Below the pieces are notes generated by a model, which saw nothing but the letters and a program-made list of their open reading frames with translations, had not been told where the DNA came from and searched no databases. 59,033 nt of DNA from OAS926 sp035503715 (GTDB lineage: Bacteria; Pseudomonadota; Alphaproteobacteria; Rhizobiales; Rhizobiaceae). The position numbers and the translations under genes were made by a program. The DNA is taken from contig DATJTE010000221.1 of assembly GCA_035503715.1 (NCBI GenBank), positions 1-59,033 of the forward strand. The letters run 5' to 3'. Below, piece after piece: positions 50,537-58,892 of this stretch. Within the stretch, counting starts at the first letter, position 1. Every line of letters starts with the position of its first letter.

Positions 50537-51741
50537 TGAGCCCTGCCAACGCTCCGCGCAACCGCCATGACGAACAGGGTGGACGCGATTGCTGCGAGCG
50601 AGGAGATGAGCATGACGTACATCAGTGGATAGGGGCCAGTGTCAGGTCCGAGCAACGCGCTGGCCACCACGGCCAGTACCGCGCCGCCGCCGATCTGCAT
50701 GGCGCCGCCAAGGCCCGAGGCTGAGCCCGCCAGTGCGGGCCTAACGCTCACGATGCCCGCATTGGAATTGGGCATCACCATGCCATTGCCGATGCCACCA
50801 AAAAAGATCGGTCCGAACAGGGACAGCGGATGGTTGAAGCCCGCGGCGAACAGCCCGAGCGAGAGAACCAGGCCCGCCGTGCTGATCAGATTGCCGAACA
50901 GCATCATCCGGTTGATGCCGATGCGAATGGAATAGCGACCGGATATGAAATTGCCGACCAGATAGCCGCAGGAGATGATGCCGAAGTAGAGCCCGTAACC
51001 CGACGGTGAGAGATGCAGCATCTCGGTGGCGACATAAGGACCACCGCCGACGAAGGCGAAGAAGCCACCCGAGGAGAAAGCCGCGGTCAGCGTGTAGCCC
51101 CAGAAGCGCCGTGAGCTCAGCAGTTCCGGATAGGCTTTGAACTGCGCGGTGAAGCTCTCCGACTTCTGTGCATTGGTCTCGCCGAGATCGAGATAGACGA
51201 ATGCGAGCGCGACAGTGCCGAAGACAAGCGTGAGGAGAAACGTGGATTGCCAGCCAAACGTTTCGTCGAGAAGACCGCCGATCAGCGGTCCGACCATCGG
51301 CGCAAGCGACATGGCCATGATGACGTAGCCAAGCCTGCTGGCCGACTCCGCCGGCCCGACCGTGTCGCGCACGACGGCGCGCGCCAGCACCATGCCCGCG
51401 GCGGAGAAGGCTTGCAGCATGCGCGCTGCCAGGAGCGCTTCGATCGTGGGAGCGAAGATCGCGGCGACGGTTCCCGCGATGAAGATCCAGAAGCAGGCGA
51501 TCATCACCGGCCGCCGGCCGTAACGGTCGGAGGCCGGTCCGATGAAGATCTGCAGTACGGCCGTTGCCATCAGATAGAGCGATACGGCAAGCTGAACGAC
51601 CGCGTATTCGGTATCGAAATAGCGCGCCATGCCGGGCATGGACGGCAGGAACACATTCATCGACACCGCGCCCGTCGCGGTCGCGAGCACCAGCGTGATC
51701 AGGTGTGGCGGCGTGCGTCGATCAAGGGTGGGCATGGTCAT
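50533..51741 (-). CDS. MFS drug-resistance transporter (Bcr/CflA family)
   Basis: A 402-residue efflux-type transporter with 12 predicted helices. The helix 2-3 loop GPASDRYGRRPVMIACF and the helix 5 segment AMSLAPMVGPLIGGLLDETFGW (antiporter motif) mark the Bcr/CflA group. The start may be ATG 51741 or 51735. It begins 1 nt after the DMT gene ends and overlaps mobA, so exporters and mobAB share one transcript. Confidence 0.88.
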   Translation of the reverse strand: MTMPTLDRRTPPHLITLVLATATGAVSMNVFLPSMPGMARYFDTEYAVVQLAVSLYLMATAVLQIFIGPASDRYGRRPVMIACFWIFIAGTVAAIFAPTIEALLAARMLQAFSAAGMVLARAVVRDTVGPAESASRLGYVIMAMSLAPMVGPLIGGLLDETFGWQSTFLLTLVFGTVALAFVYLDLGETNAQKSESFTAQFKAYPELLSSRRFWGYTLTAAFSSGGFFAFVGGGPYVATEMLHLSPSGYGLYFGIISCGYLVGNFISGRYSIRIGINRMMLFGNLISTAGLVLSLGLFAAGFNHPLSLFGPIFFGGIGNGMVMPNSNAGIVSVRPALAGSASGLGGAMQIGGGAVLAVVASALLGPDTGPYPLMYVMLISSLAAIASTLFVMAVARSVGRAQ

Positions 51742-51742
51742 C

Positions 51743-52663
51743 TCAGATGCCGTCCGGCGACATGGCGGGCGACGTCGTCTCGGCCGCGGGCCGCGCCTTT
51801 CCAACGACCCGTTCGCGGTAGAGTGTATAGAGACCCGAGCCGATGATGAGGCCCGAGCCGATGATCATCGGCAGGTCGGGGATGTCAGCGAAGACGAGGT
51901 AGCCGAGCACGATCGCCCAGAGCAGCGCCATATATCGAAATGGCGCGATAAAGGAGATCTCGCCGGTGCGCATCGCCATGATGATGAACTGATAGCCGAA
52001 GAGAAGCAGCACGGCCGCCATGGCAAGTCTCAGCACGCCCGGTGCAGTCACGGGCGTCCAGCCACCCATCGGACCGACGAGGAACACGCCACACACTGTC
52101 ACGATGATGGCGGTGGTCGTTGAGACGAAAAGTGTGGGGATGTGATCGGGAAGCCGCTTCGTCGCAAGATCGCGCAACGTGCAGAAGAGGACACAGCTGA
52201 GCGCTGAAAGCGAGTAGATGCTAAAGCCCTCGAAGCCCGGCCGAACGACGACCAGTACGCCAACGAAACCGATGGTGATCGCCAGCCAGCGCCGCCAACC
52301 CACGGTTTCGCCGAAGACCAGCGCAGCACCCATGGTAACGGCCAGCGGCAGCGCCTGCAGAACGGCGGATACGTTGGCGATCGGCAAGTGCGCCAGGGCG
52401 ATCAGGAAAAATACAGTGGCGCCCATCTCGCCGATCCCGCGCGCGATGACCATCGGGTGGAGCGCGGTGCGCGGATTGCTGAGCGCGCCCCGGTGCCAGG
52501 CGAGCAACGCGATCATCCCGGTCGCAAACGCTCCGCGGATCAGCATGACCTGCCCCATGTTCATCTCGGTCGAGGCAATTTTGACGATCGTATCGTTGAC
52601 AGTGAATGCGGCCATCGAAATCGCCATGAAAAGCGCGCCGCTGAGATTTGGGGAAAGTTGCAA
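51743..52663 (-). CDS. EamA/DMT-family transporter
   Basis: A 306-residue protein with ten predicted helices in two EamA repeats (GALFMAISMAAFTVNDTIVK at the start, LRLAMAAVLLLFGYQFIIMA at the start of the second half). The start is uncertain: there is no ATG before the first helix. TTG 52663 gives MQLSPNLSGALF, which fits related proteins; TTG 52717 would add 18 residues. Substrates of such carriers are amino acids, nucleosides or other metabolites. Confidence 0.83.
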   Translation of the reverse strand: MQLSPNLSGALFMAISMAAFTVNDTIVKIASTEMNMGQVMLIRGAFATGMIALLAWHRGALSNPRTALHPMVIARGIGEMGATVFFLIALAHLPIANVSAVLQALPLAVTMGAALVFGETVGWRRWLAITIGFVGVLVVVRPGFEGFSIYSLSALSCVLFCTLRDLATKRLPDHIPTLFVSTTTAIIVTVCGVFLVGPMGGWTPVTAPGVLRLAMAAVLLLFGYQFIIMAMRTGEISFIAPFRYMALLWAIVLGYLVFADIPDLPMIIGSGLIIGSGLYTLYRERVVGKARPAAETTSPAMSPDGI

Positions 52664-52808
52664 CTGACGGTCCGGATTTCTCTCGGCTGCATGTATCACC
52701 CGGCAGCGAAACAGCAATGCTTATCACGTGGACCAGTTATGGCCGGTCCACTGTCGTCGCGAACCTTCATGTGCAGGCCGAGAAAGGCGATCCCGCCGCG
52801 AATTCGTG

Positions 52809-53168
52809 TCAGTTCGCCGGAACGAGATTCTCCGTGCCGTTGCCATCCTTGCCGGCGATCGTCCACAGGCCCTGCATGGAGCCGTCCGGCGCCACCTTGT
52901 AGACAACCAGCCCGATCGCATCGCCCATCACGTAACCTGCGGAGAAGGCGTCGTTGTTGCGCATGCAGATGCCTTGCGACGACGAGCCACCGGTTTGCCA
53001 CTCGATGACGCAGGTCGTTTCGCTGGTCAGGGTGATTTCGGCGGTGCCGGTGTAGGGACTGCCATCAAAATTGGTGCCCTCGACCTGATAGGTGCCGCCG
53101 ATCGACTGGGCGGCGGCCGGAGCGATTGCAGAAAGGCTAAAAAGGCACGCTGCGAGGAACTTGTTCAT
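52809..53168 (-). CDS. Small secreted protein of unknown function
   Basis: A 119-residue exported protein: signal peptide residues 1-21 (cleavage near APAAAQS), then a beta-rich domain with GTYQVEGTNFDGSPYTGTAE and two cysteines (TCVIEW, GICMRN) that could pair. It resembles small periplasmic proteins common in rhizobia, but no function is known to me. AGGGG precedes ATG 53168. It stands alone, 145 bp upstream of the DMT gene. Confidence 0.75.
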   Translation of the reverse strand: MNKFLAACLFSLSAIAPAAAQSIGGTYQVEGTNFDGSPYTGTAEITLTSETTCVIEWQTGGSSSQGICMRNNDAFSAGYVMGDAIGLVVYKVAPDGSMQGLWTIAGKDGNGTENLVPAN

Positions 53169-53281
53169 TGAGATACCCCTCAAGGTTGAATGTGACCCAA
53201 GGGTAACTCTATTGCGAATCTCGTTACGGGTAAATTGGACGCGCCGCGCGGAATGGTTGCGTGGTTAGCGCAGCGACAGAC

Positions 53282-54313
53282 TTAGCCGCCGGTGACGCTC
53301 ATATGGCGCGCGACGGCGGGCTTTTTCGTGCGCCGGTCGATGACAAAATCGTGGCCCTTCGGCTTACGGCCGATCGCCTGGTCGATGGCGTCGGAAACGA
53401 GTTGGTTGCCCTCAGACGCGCGCAGCGGGGCACGCAGGTCGGCTGCGTCGTCCTGTCCGAGGCACATGTAAAGCGTGCCGGTGCAGGTGAGGCGCACGCG
53501 GTTGCAGCTCTCGCAGAAATTATGGGTGAGGGGGGTGATGAAGCCGAGACGGCCTCCGGTCTCGGCGACATCGACATAACGTGCCGGCCCGCCGGTCTTG
53601 TAGGGAATGTCGGTCAGCGTGAACTGTTTTTCCAGATCGGCGCGCAACACCGACAGCGGCAGGTATTGATCCGTGCGATCCGCTTCGATCTCGCCCATCG
53701 GCATGGTTTCGATGACAGTCAGGTCCATGTCCCGGCCGTGCGCCCAGCGCATCAGCTCGGGTATTTCGCCGTCGTTGAAATCCTTCAGCGCCACCGCGTT
53801 GAGCTTGACCTTCAGCCCCGCCGCCTGCGCGGCATCTATGCCGGCCATGACCTTCGACAGGTCGCCCCAGCGCGTCACCGCGCGGAACTTGGCGGCATCG
53901 AGCGTATCGAGGGAAACATTGATGCGCTTCACGCCTGAATCGGCAAGCTCGGCGGCAAACCTGGCAAGCTGCGAGCCGTTGGTGGTGAGCGTCAGCTCAT
54001 CGAGCGCGCCTGACTTCAGATGGCGCGAGAGCTGGCGCACGAGATGCATGATGTTCTTGCGCACCAGCGGCTCGCCGCCGGTGAGGCGCAGCTTGCGCAC
54101 GCCTTTTTCGATGAAGACCGAGCAGAGCCGGTCGAGTTCCTCGAGCGACAGCAGGTCTTTCTTCGGCAGGAACGCCATGTCCTCCGCCATGCAATAGGTG
54201 CAGCGGAAGTCGCAGCGATCCGTCACCGAGACGCGCAGATAGGTGATCGACCGCCCAAAGGGGTCGAGCATGGCGGGAGCCGCCGGGGTTATGGCGCGGT
54301 CGATGATCGTCAT
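53282..54313 (-). CDS. moaA: GTP 3',8-cyclase MoaA
   Basis: A 343-residue radical SAM enzyme for the first step of molybdopterin synthesis. The N-terminal cluster motif is CDFRCTYC, the C-terminal cluster NFCESCNRVRLTCTGTLYMC, and the protein ends in the required diglycine VTGG. ATG 54313 follows AGGAAA. A small dyad (GGCTA-N4-TAGCC, 54328-54341) stands in its leader; it is too short to be a molybdenum-cofactor riboswitch. The partner gene moaC is not in the window. Confidence 0.95.
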   Translation of the reverse strand: MTIIDRAITPAAPAMLDPFGRSITYLRVSVTDRCDFRCTYCMAEDMAFLPKKDLLSLEELDRLCSVFIEKGVRKLRLTGGEPLVRKNIMHLVRQLSRHLKSGALDELTLTTNGSQLARFAAELADSGVKRINVSLDTLDAAKFRAVTRWGDLSKVMAGIDAAQAAGLKVKLNAVALKDFNDGEIPELMRWAHGRDMDLTVIETMPMGEIEADRTDQYLPLSVLRADLEKQFTLTDIPYKTGGPARYVDVAETGGRLGFITPLTHNFCESCNRVRLTCTGTLYMCLGQDDAADLRAPLRASEGNQLVSDAIDQAIGRKPKGHDFVIDRRTKKPAVARHMSVTGG

Positions 54314-54405
54314 TTTCCTCAATGTCGGGCTATATTTAGCCGAATACAAGGGCGCATTTGGTAGCATCCGCTGGTGCAGATACGCAATTGGTGCCATGAC
54401 AGTTG

Positions 54406-54430
54406 CTGTACTACGTGAGGCATAGTACAG
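54406..54430 (+). promoter_or_regulatory. Operator palindrome of the higBA locus
   Basis: CTGTACTA (54406-54413) and TAGTACAG (54423-54430) form a perfect 8-bp inverted repeat with a 9-nt spacer, ending 6 nt before the toxin start. HigA antitoxins bind such dyads to repress their own operon. Confidence 0.75.
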
Positions 54431-54436
54431 TGCGCT

Positions 54437-54716
54437 ATGATCAAGTCCTGGGCAAACAGCGCAACGAGACGTTTCGCCGAGGATGGGAAGTCGAAGTTTT
54501 TCGGGGCTGGATGAAGAGCATGCCATGGATTTGCTTGCCGCTCTCGATGCGGCATCTGCGTTGAGCGATCTCAGTCCCCTCAAATCGCTCGGACTGCATA
54601 AGCTGACCGGAAGCCGGAAGGGGTTTTGGGCGATGACGGTCAACGGTCCCTGGCGTATCTGTTTTCGATTCGAGGACGGCAACGCGCTGGACGTCGAGAT
54701 CGTGGATTATCATTGA
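54437..54716 (+). pseudogene. higB: HigB-type toxin, frameshifted
   Basis: The toxin starts at ATG 54437 (MIKSWANSATRRFAEDGKSK) but the frame runs into TGA at 54512 after 25 residues. The rest (GLDEEHAMDLLAALDAA to VNGPWRICFRFEDG and EIVDYH) is open one base over. Removing one T from the run of five at 54497-54501 restores a 92-residue HigB/RelE-family protein (KSKF-SGLDEEH). The family cleaves ribosome-bound mRNA; the C-terminal WRICF and EIVDYH motifs are intact. This is toxin inactivation, a slippage-prone switch, or a base-call error in a homopolymer. Confidence 0.83.
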
Positions 54717-54726
54717 GGAGCTTGTC

Positions 54727-55008
54727 ATGCGTCCTGTCCATCCTGGCCGTATTTTGAAGCGAGAGCTGGAGGCGCGTCAGCTTTCCGCCAACAGGTTGGC
54801 GCTGGCTTTGCGCCTGCCGTCGGGCCGCATCACCGACATACTGAACGGGAAGCGTGGGATTTCTCCCGAAACGGCGCTCCGTCTGGCGCGGTATTTCGGC
54901 AACGATGCGAGATTCTGGCTGAATTTGCAGACCGGCTACGAGTTGGCTGTCGTGCGCAACGAAATAGGAGAGCGTATCGCACAGGAAATCACACCAGACG
55001 CCGCGTGA
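54727..55008 (+). CDS. higA: HigA-family antitoxin
   Basis: A 93-residue XRE-type DNA-binding antitoxin: VHPGRILKRELEARQLSANR and GRITDILNGKRGISPETALR form the HTH, ending in DARFWLNLQTGYEL, the VapI/HigA hallmark. It begins 10 nt after the toxin gene with a GAGGAG site. It is intact although its toxin is broken, so it may persist as a repressor of its own operon. Confidence 0.93.
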   Translation: MRPVHPGRILKRELEARQLSANRLALALRLPSGRITDILNGKRGISPETALRLARYFGNDARFWLNLQTGYELAVVRNEIGERIAQEITPDAA

Positions 55009-55012
55009 TCAC

Positions 55013-55360
55013 ATGACCCCGACCGAACTCCGCGTTTCAAAAGACCGCCGGCTGCTGACCGTGACGTTTCCGAGCCATGCGCCGATCGAGCTTCCGTCCG
55101 AGCTTCTGCGCGTCTGCTCGCCGTCCGCGGAGGTGCAGGGGCATTCGCCTGAGCAGCGCGTGACAGTGCCTGGCAAGAAGGACGTGACGATCGCCCGGAT
55201 CGAGCCGGTCGGCAATTACGCCGCGCGCATCATCTTCGACGATCTGCACGACACCGGCATCTACACCTGGAACTATCTTCATGCCTTAGGCCACGATAAG
55301 GACGAACGGTGGGCGGGCTATCTCGCCGAACTCGAGGCGAAGGGGCTGACGCGCGGCTGA
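55013..55360 (+). CDS. DUF971 protein
   Basis: A 115-residue single-domain protein of the DUF971 / gamma-butyrobetaine hydroxylase N-terminal-like family, shown by LRVSKDRRLLTVTFPSH, LRVCSPSAEVQGH and the C-terminal GIYTWNYLHALG. The fold is linked to iron-sulfur cluster work in some contexts but not proven here. It starts 4 nt after higA; in many genomes it lies next to moaA or mob genes, and moaA is close by. Confidence 0.88.
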   Translation: MTPTELRVSKDRRLLTVTFPSHAPIELPSELLRVCSPSAEVQGHSPEQRVTVPGKKDVTIARIEPVGNYAARIIFDDLHDTGIYTWNYLHALGHDKDERWAGYLAELEAKGLTRG

Positions 55361-55441
55361 TTTTTCGCGAGTCTTTCCAGAAGCCTGTCGCAAAAGCTTC
55401 ATCATTTGAGTCAATCACGGCGCGTCATTGGAAACCGCATC

Positions 55442-56053
55442 ATGACGACGATCACTTCAGTCGAGCAGCTCGAAGCGCTCTACGGATTTCCGGGCGAGAC
55501 ATCGCTCGTCAAGGAACTCGACCGCGTCATTCCCGAATATGCTGCTTTCATCGAAGCGTCGCCTTTCGTGTCGCTCGCCACATCGGGACCGGAGGGGCTC
55601 GACTGCTCGCCGCGCGGCGATCTCGCCGGCTTCGTCCGCATCCATGACGAGCGCACGCTCATGATGCCGGACCGGCACGGCAACAACCGTGCGGACTCGC
55701 TGAAGAACATCATTCGCGACCCGCGCGTCGGCCTGTTGTTCCTCGTGCCGGGCTCAGGCACGACGCTGCGCGTCAACGGCCGCGCCGAAATCTCCATCGA
55801 TGAGGAGTTGCGGCAATCCTTCGTGATGGAGGGCAAGGCGCCGCGTTCGGTGATCGTCGTTCGTGTCGACGCGGTCTATTTCCAGTGCGCCCGCGCGATC
55901 GTCCGCTCCGATCTCTGGAACCCGGCAAAACACGTCGATCCGAAGAGCCTGCCGACGCCTGGAAAAATCCTGCAGGTGACGAGCAAGGCCGGCATCGACG
56001 CGGAAGCCTACGACAAGGCATGGCCGGAGCGGGCCAGGAAGACCATGTGGTGA
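55442..56053 (+). CDS. FMN-dependent PPOX-type flavoprotein (MSMEG_1061-like)
   Basis: A 203-residue split-barrel flavoprotein. The core FVSLATSGPEGLDCSPRGD, followed by MMPDRHGNNRADSLKNIIRD, then VGLLFLVPGSGTTLRVNGRA is characteristic of the MSMEG_1061 group. It probably reduces or oxidises a small molecule with FMN; substrate unknown. ATG 55442 was chosen at the family start. The 81 bp before it show no obvious site. Confidence 0.88.
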   Translation: MTTITSVEQLEALYGFPGETSLVKELDRVIPEYAAFIEASPFVSLATSGPEGLDCSPRGDLAGFVRIHDERTLMMPDRHGNNRADSLKNIIRDPRVGLLFLVPGSGTTLRVNGRAEISIDEELRQSFVMEGKAPRSVIVVRVDAVYFQCARAIVRSDLWNPAKHVDPKSLPTPGKILQVTSKAGIDAEAYDKAWPERARKTMW

Positions 56054-56150
56054 TCACCCGCATGTGACTGCCGCGTTTGGCCTTTTTGATGCCGATTGCG
56101 TAACATTCCGGGCCGCTTCTGCGTATAGGGTGCGACAACCGGATGTATCG

Positions 56151-57014
56151 ATGACACCCTGGACCGACCGCGCCGGCAATTTTTCGCCGCTCAAGGCAAG
56201 CGTGCTGTTTGCCGTCTCGCTACCGGCGATTTTCATCCTGTGGTGGGCGGTTTCGGGCGGCCTCGGACCGCGTCCGATCACCGAGGCAATTCACCAGACG
56301 GGCGACTGGGCGATCCGCATTCTGATTGCGACGCTCGCCGTCACGCCGCTGCGTCGCATTCTCGACTGGCCGAAGCTGATCGTGGTGCGCCGCATGCTCG
56401 GCGTCTCGGCGCTGTTCTATGCGCTCACCCATCTGACGCTCTACGCGTTGGACCAGAAATGGGACCTCTGGAAGGTCGCGAGCGAGATCTGGCTGCGCAC
56501 ATATCTGCTGATCGGCTTCACCGCGCTGCTTGGGCTGATCGCGCTCGGCCTGACGTCCTTCGACCGGTCAATCAAGGCGCTCGGGCGCAACTGGAACCGG
56601 CTGCACAAGATCGTCTATGCGATCGGCTTTTTGGCCGTGATCCACTACTTCATGCAGACAAAGCTCGACGTCTATCAGGCGACGTTCCTGGCCGGCCTGT
56701 TCATCCTGCTGATGCTCTATCGCCTCGCACATTGGCGCGGCTACGACATCGCCAAACCGCTGGTGCTTGCGAGTGTGGCGATCATCGGAACGGTGCTGAC
56801 CGCCGCCGCCGAACTTCTCTGGTACGCGACCGCGACGGGCGTTCCTGTCGGCCGGGTGTTTCAGGCGAATTTCCAGTTCGCCTTCCAGATCAGGCCGTCC
56901 TGGTGGGTGCTTGCCGTCGGGCTTGGCATGGCGCTGATCGCGCTCGTGCTTCCCCTCGTGCGGACGAAGAAAGAACCGCGCGGCAGACGGGCCGCCGCTA
57001 AGGCTGCTGCATAA
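56151..57014 (+). CDS. msrQ: Heme-binding subunit of methionine sulfoxide reductase MsrPQ
   Basis: A 287-residue membrane protein with six or more transmembrane helices and the histidines expected to bind b-type heme (ALTHLTLYALDQKW, NRLHKIVYAIGFLAVIHYF). MsrQ passes electrons from the quinone pool to periplasmic MsrP, a molybdenum enzyme that repairs oxidised methionine. MsrP is not beside it. The C-terminus is Lys/Arg/Ala-rich. ATG 56151 gives the usual N-terminus (TDRAGNFSPLKASVLF). Confidence 0.9.
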   Translation: MTPWTDRAGNFSPLKASVLFAVSLPAIFILWWAVSGGLGPRPITEAIHQTGDWAIRILIATLAVTPLRRILDWPKLIVVRRMLGVSALFYALTHLTLYALDQKWDLWKVASEIWLRTYLLIGFTALLGLIALGLTSFDRSIKALGRNWNRLHKIVYAIGFLAVIHYFMQTKLDVYQATFLAGLFILLMLYRLAHWRGYDIAKPLVLASVAIIGTVLTAAAELLWYATATGVPVGRVFQANFQFAFQIRPSWWVLAVGLGMALIALVLPLVRTKKEPRGRRAAAKAAA

Positions 57015-57017
57015 GCT

Positions 57018-57473
57018 TCAGGCTTCGCGGTTGAGCATCTCTTCGATGCGCCGCATCTGCTCGCCCATCGCGTCGCACTGCGCCGGGGTGGACTGCGCCA
57101 TCACCTTCTCGATCAGCTCGGTATAGACCTTCAGCGCCTTCATCAGCCGCATCTCACCTTCCTCGGTGAGGTAAAGGCGCATGATGCGCTTGTCCTTCTG
57201 GTCACTCTCGCGGCGCAGCAGACCCTGCGTCTCGAGTTGCGGCAGAAGCATGGTGATGTTGGAACGACCGACCAGCAGCTTTCGCGCCACGTCGTGCTGC
57301 GACATGCCGGGATGCCGGTAGAGATTCATCAGCACGTCGAGCTGCGCGAGCTTCAGGTCGAAAGGCGCCAGCGCCTTCGTCAACTCGCGCACGACGGCCT
57401 TCTCGGCACGCACCATCGCGATCCAGTTGCGGAATCGCGGATTTTCCCAAGGGAGCTCTTGCTTATTGTTCAT
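57018..57473 (-). CDS. MarR-family regulator
   Basis: A 151-residue winged-helix regulator: QHDVARKLLVGRSNITMLLP holds the recognition helix, and SDQKDKRIMRLYLTEEG the wing. It is divergent from the hydrolase at 57542 across 68 bp that hold an array of TGAAC/GTTCA half-sites, so it very probably regulates that gene and itself. It is convergent with msrQ (3 nt). Confidence 0.9.
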   Translation of the reverse strand: MNNKQELPWENPRFRNWIAMVRAEKAVVRELTKALAPFDLKLAQLDVLMNLYRHPGMSQHDVARKLLVGRSNITMLLPQLETQGLLRRESDQKDKRIMRLYLTEEGEMRLMKALKVYTELIEKVMAQSTPAQCDAMGEQMRRIEEMLNREA

Positions 57474-57476
57474 GAT

Positions 57477-57501
57477 TGAACTAATATGTTCAGGCTTGAA
57501 C
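57477..57501. promoter_or_regulatory. Overlapping MarR operators
   Basis: Three half-sites in a row: TGAAC (57477-57481), GTTCA (57488-57492) and TGAAC (57497-57501). They form two overlapping palindromes with spacers of 6 and 4 nt, starting 4 bp from the MarR start codon. Such arrays allow two dimers or alternative binding. Confidence 0.65.
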
Positions 57502-57541
57502 AGTTTTTCAAGATCGCAAAATCCTCCCGTGAGGTGTCATC

Positions 57542-58453
57542 ATGGCATCATTTTCCCATAAGGTCATCCGTACCTTGTTCGGCGCTGGAGAACATCTGGC
57601 GCCGCGTCTTACCGGCCGCGCGGCATTCGAACTCTTCTGCCGCACGCCAAATCCCAAAAACATGTCCGACCGCGAGCGGCGAATCGTCGAGCAGTCCGCC
57701 CGCTTCATGGCCGAAGCTCGGCGACATCACCTGACCACGCGCTTCGGCCGCGTCATGGCCTTCGACTTCCGCCCGGAAGGCGGCGGCCGACCGCTCGGCA
57801 CGGTGCTCGTCATCCATGGCTGGCAGTCGCGCACCGAGCATATGAAGGCGATCGTCGAAGGCTATCGCGAGGCTGGCTACCGGGTGATCGCGCTCGACCT
57901 GCCGGGTCACGGCCAGTCGTCCGGCCGCCGGCTGAACATGGCGATCGCCGTCGATGCGGCGCGTGTCGCGGGCGAGTGGTTCGGACCATTCGCAACCGTC
58001 GTCGGCCATTCGTTCGGTGGCGCGGTCGCGGTGAATTCCGTCGCCGGTTCGGTCAAGGGCATCGCATCGCTTCAGGCACAGCGCCTGGTGCTGATCTCGA
58101 CGCCGAGCTCCATGCCGATGCTGTTCGAGGACTTTGGCCGGTTCTTGAATCTCGGGCCGAAATCGCAGACAGCGATCGCGGCGCAGGTTGAGCGTGTCGC
58201 CGGCCATCCGCTGGAAGATTATGTCGGCGCCGACCAGCTTGCACGGCTCGATCTGCCGACGCTTGTCATCCATGCGCCGGATGATCGCGAGATTTCGTCC
58301 GACAACGCCAAGGCGTTCGCGGCGGCCGGCACGCATGTGAAGCTCTATTGGGCAAAGGGGCTCGGCCATCGCCGGATCCTGGCCGATCCGGACGTGGCCG
58401 CCGAGGCTGTTCGCTTCTCGCTCGGCGTGAAGAAGAAATCGCTGGTGCATTAA
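57542..58453 (+). CDS. Alpha/beta hydrolase under MarR control
   Basis: A 303-residue alpha/beta hydrolase. Oxyanion region VIHGWQSRTEHM, nucleophile VVGHSFGGAVAVNS with Ser157, Asp in HAPDDREIS and His in KGLGHRRIL. The first 70 residues form an extra helical part before the fold. It resembles esterases or chloroperoxidase-like enzymes; the substrate is unknown. The divergent MarR gene suggests induction by a toxic or aromatic ester. Confidence 0.87.
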   Translation: MASFSHKVIRTLFGAGEHLAPRLTGRAAFELFCRTPNPKNMSDRERRIVEQSARFMAEARRHHLTTRFGRVMAFDFRPEGGGRPLGTVLVIHGWQSRTEHMKAIVEGYREAGYRVIALDLPGHGQSSGRRLNMAIAVDAARVAGEWFGPFATVVGHSFGGAVAVNSVAGSVKGIASLQAQRLVLISTPSSMPMLFEDFGRFLNLGPKSQTAIAAQVERVAGHPLEDYVGADQLARLDLPTLVIHAPDDREISSDNAKAFAAAGTHVKLYWAKGLGHRRILADPDVAAEAVRFSLGVKKKSLVH

Positions 58454-58473
58454 CCCCGACAACGCCGAGGTTA

Positions 58474-58737
58474 TCACTTTCTGGTGACAGCCTCGATCTT
58501 CCGCTCGACGGCATCAAGCCTCTTCATCACGGTTTCGAGAAGGTTTTGAGAGGCCTTCGGAGAAGTGTCGTTGTATCCAAAATAGTCTGCCAATAAGCCT
58601 GTAAGTATTCTGCCTACTGTTTGGCCGGTTCTTTTGGATTCTTCTTTCAGCTTGTTCTTTAAGCTATCCGGAATTCCGCGCACGCTCCACGGAGTCTTGT
58701 CGTCCGACAAATCTTGTTCGGTCCAAGGCATGTTCAC
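58474..58737 (-). CDS. Small ribbon-helix-helix-like protein
   Basis: An 87-residue protein. Residues 17-54 look like an Arc/CopG fold: a strand (WSVRGIP), helix (DSLKNKLKEESKRTG) and second helix (TVGRILTGLLADYFG), followed by a C-terminal coiled-coil-like part LLETVMKRLDAVERKIEAVTRK. GTG 58737 with GGGAG at good distance is preferred; ATG 58731 is an alternative. The gene is clearly richer in A+T than its neighbours, a sign of transfer. It could be an orphan antitoxin or a plasmid-type repressor. Confidence 0.68.
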   Translation of the reverse strand: MNMPWTEQDLSDDKTPWSVRGIPDSLKNKLKEESKRTGQTVGRILTGLLADYFGYNDTSPKASQNLLETVMKRLDAVERKIEAVTRK

Positions 58738-58892
58738 CTTTGTTCTCCCGATTCCATGTGCGCAAGGTGGCCTCTATCGGCTGTCTTGGACGACCTGTCA
58801 ACGACGTGCACTACTATTGTATTCAATTGAGTAAACACTACGTTACGTCGCGTGAATGAAACTGGTGCGGCGCGTTTCGGGAGGTTCGCGTG

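Noticed and set aside
54328..54341. Molybdenum-cofactor riboswitch before moaA
   Set aside because: Only one 5-bp dyad is present; the large conserved riboswitch core is absent.
54483..54716. HigB starting at the internal ATG 54483 as an intact short toxin
   Set aside because: The N-terminal part of the family is clearly coded in the other frame from ATG 54437, so a frameshift explains the data better than a new start.
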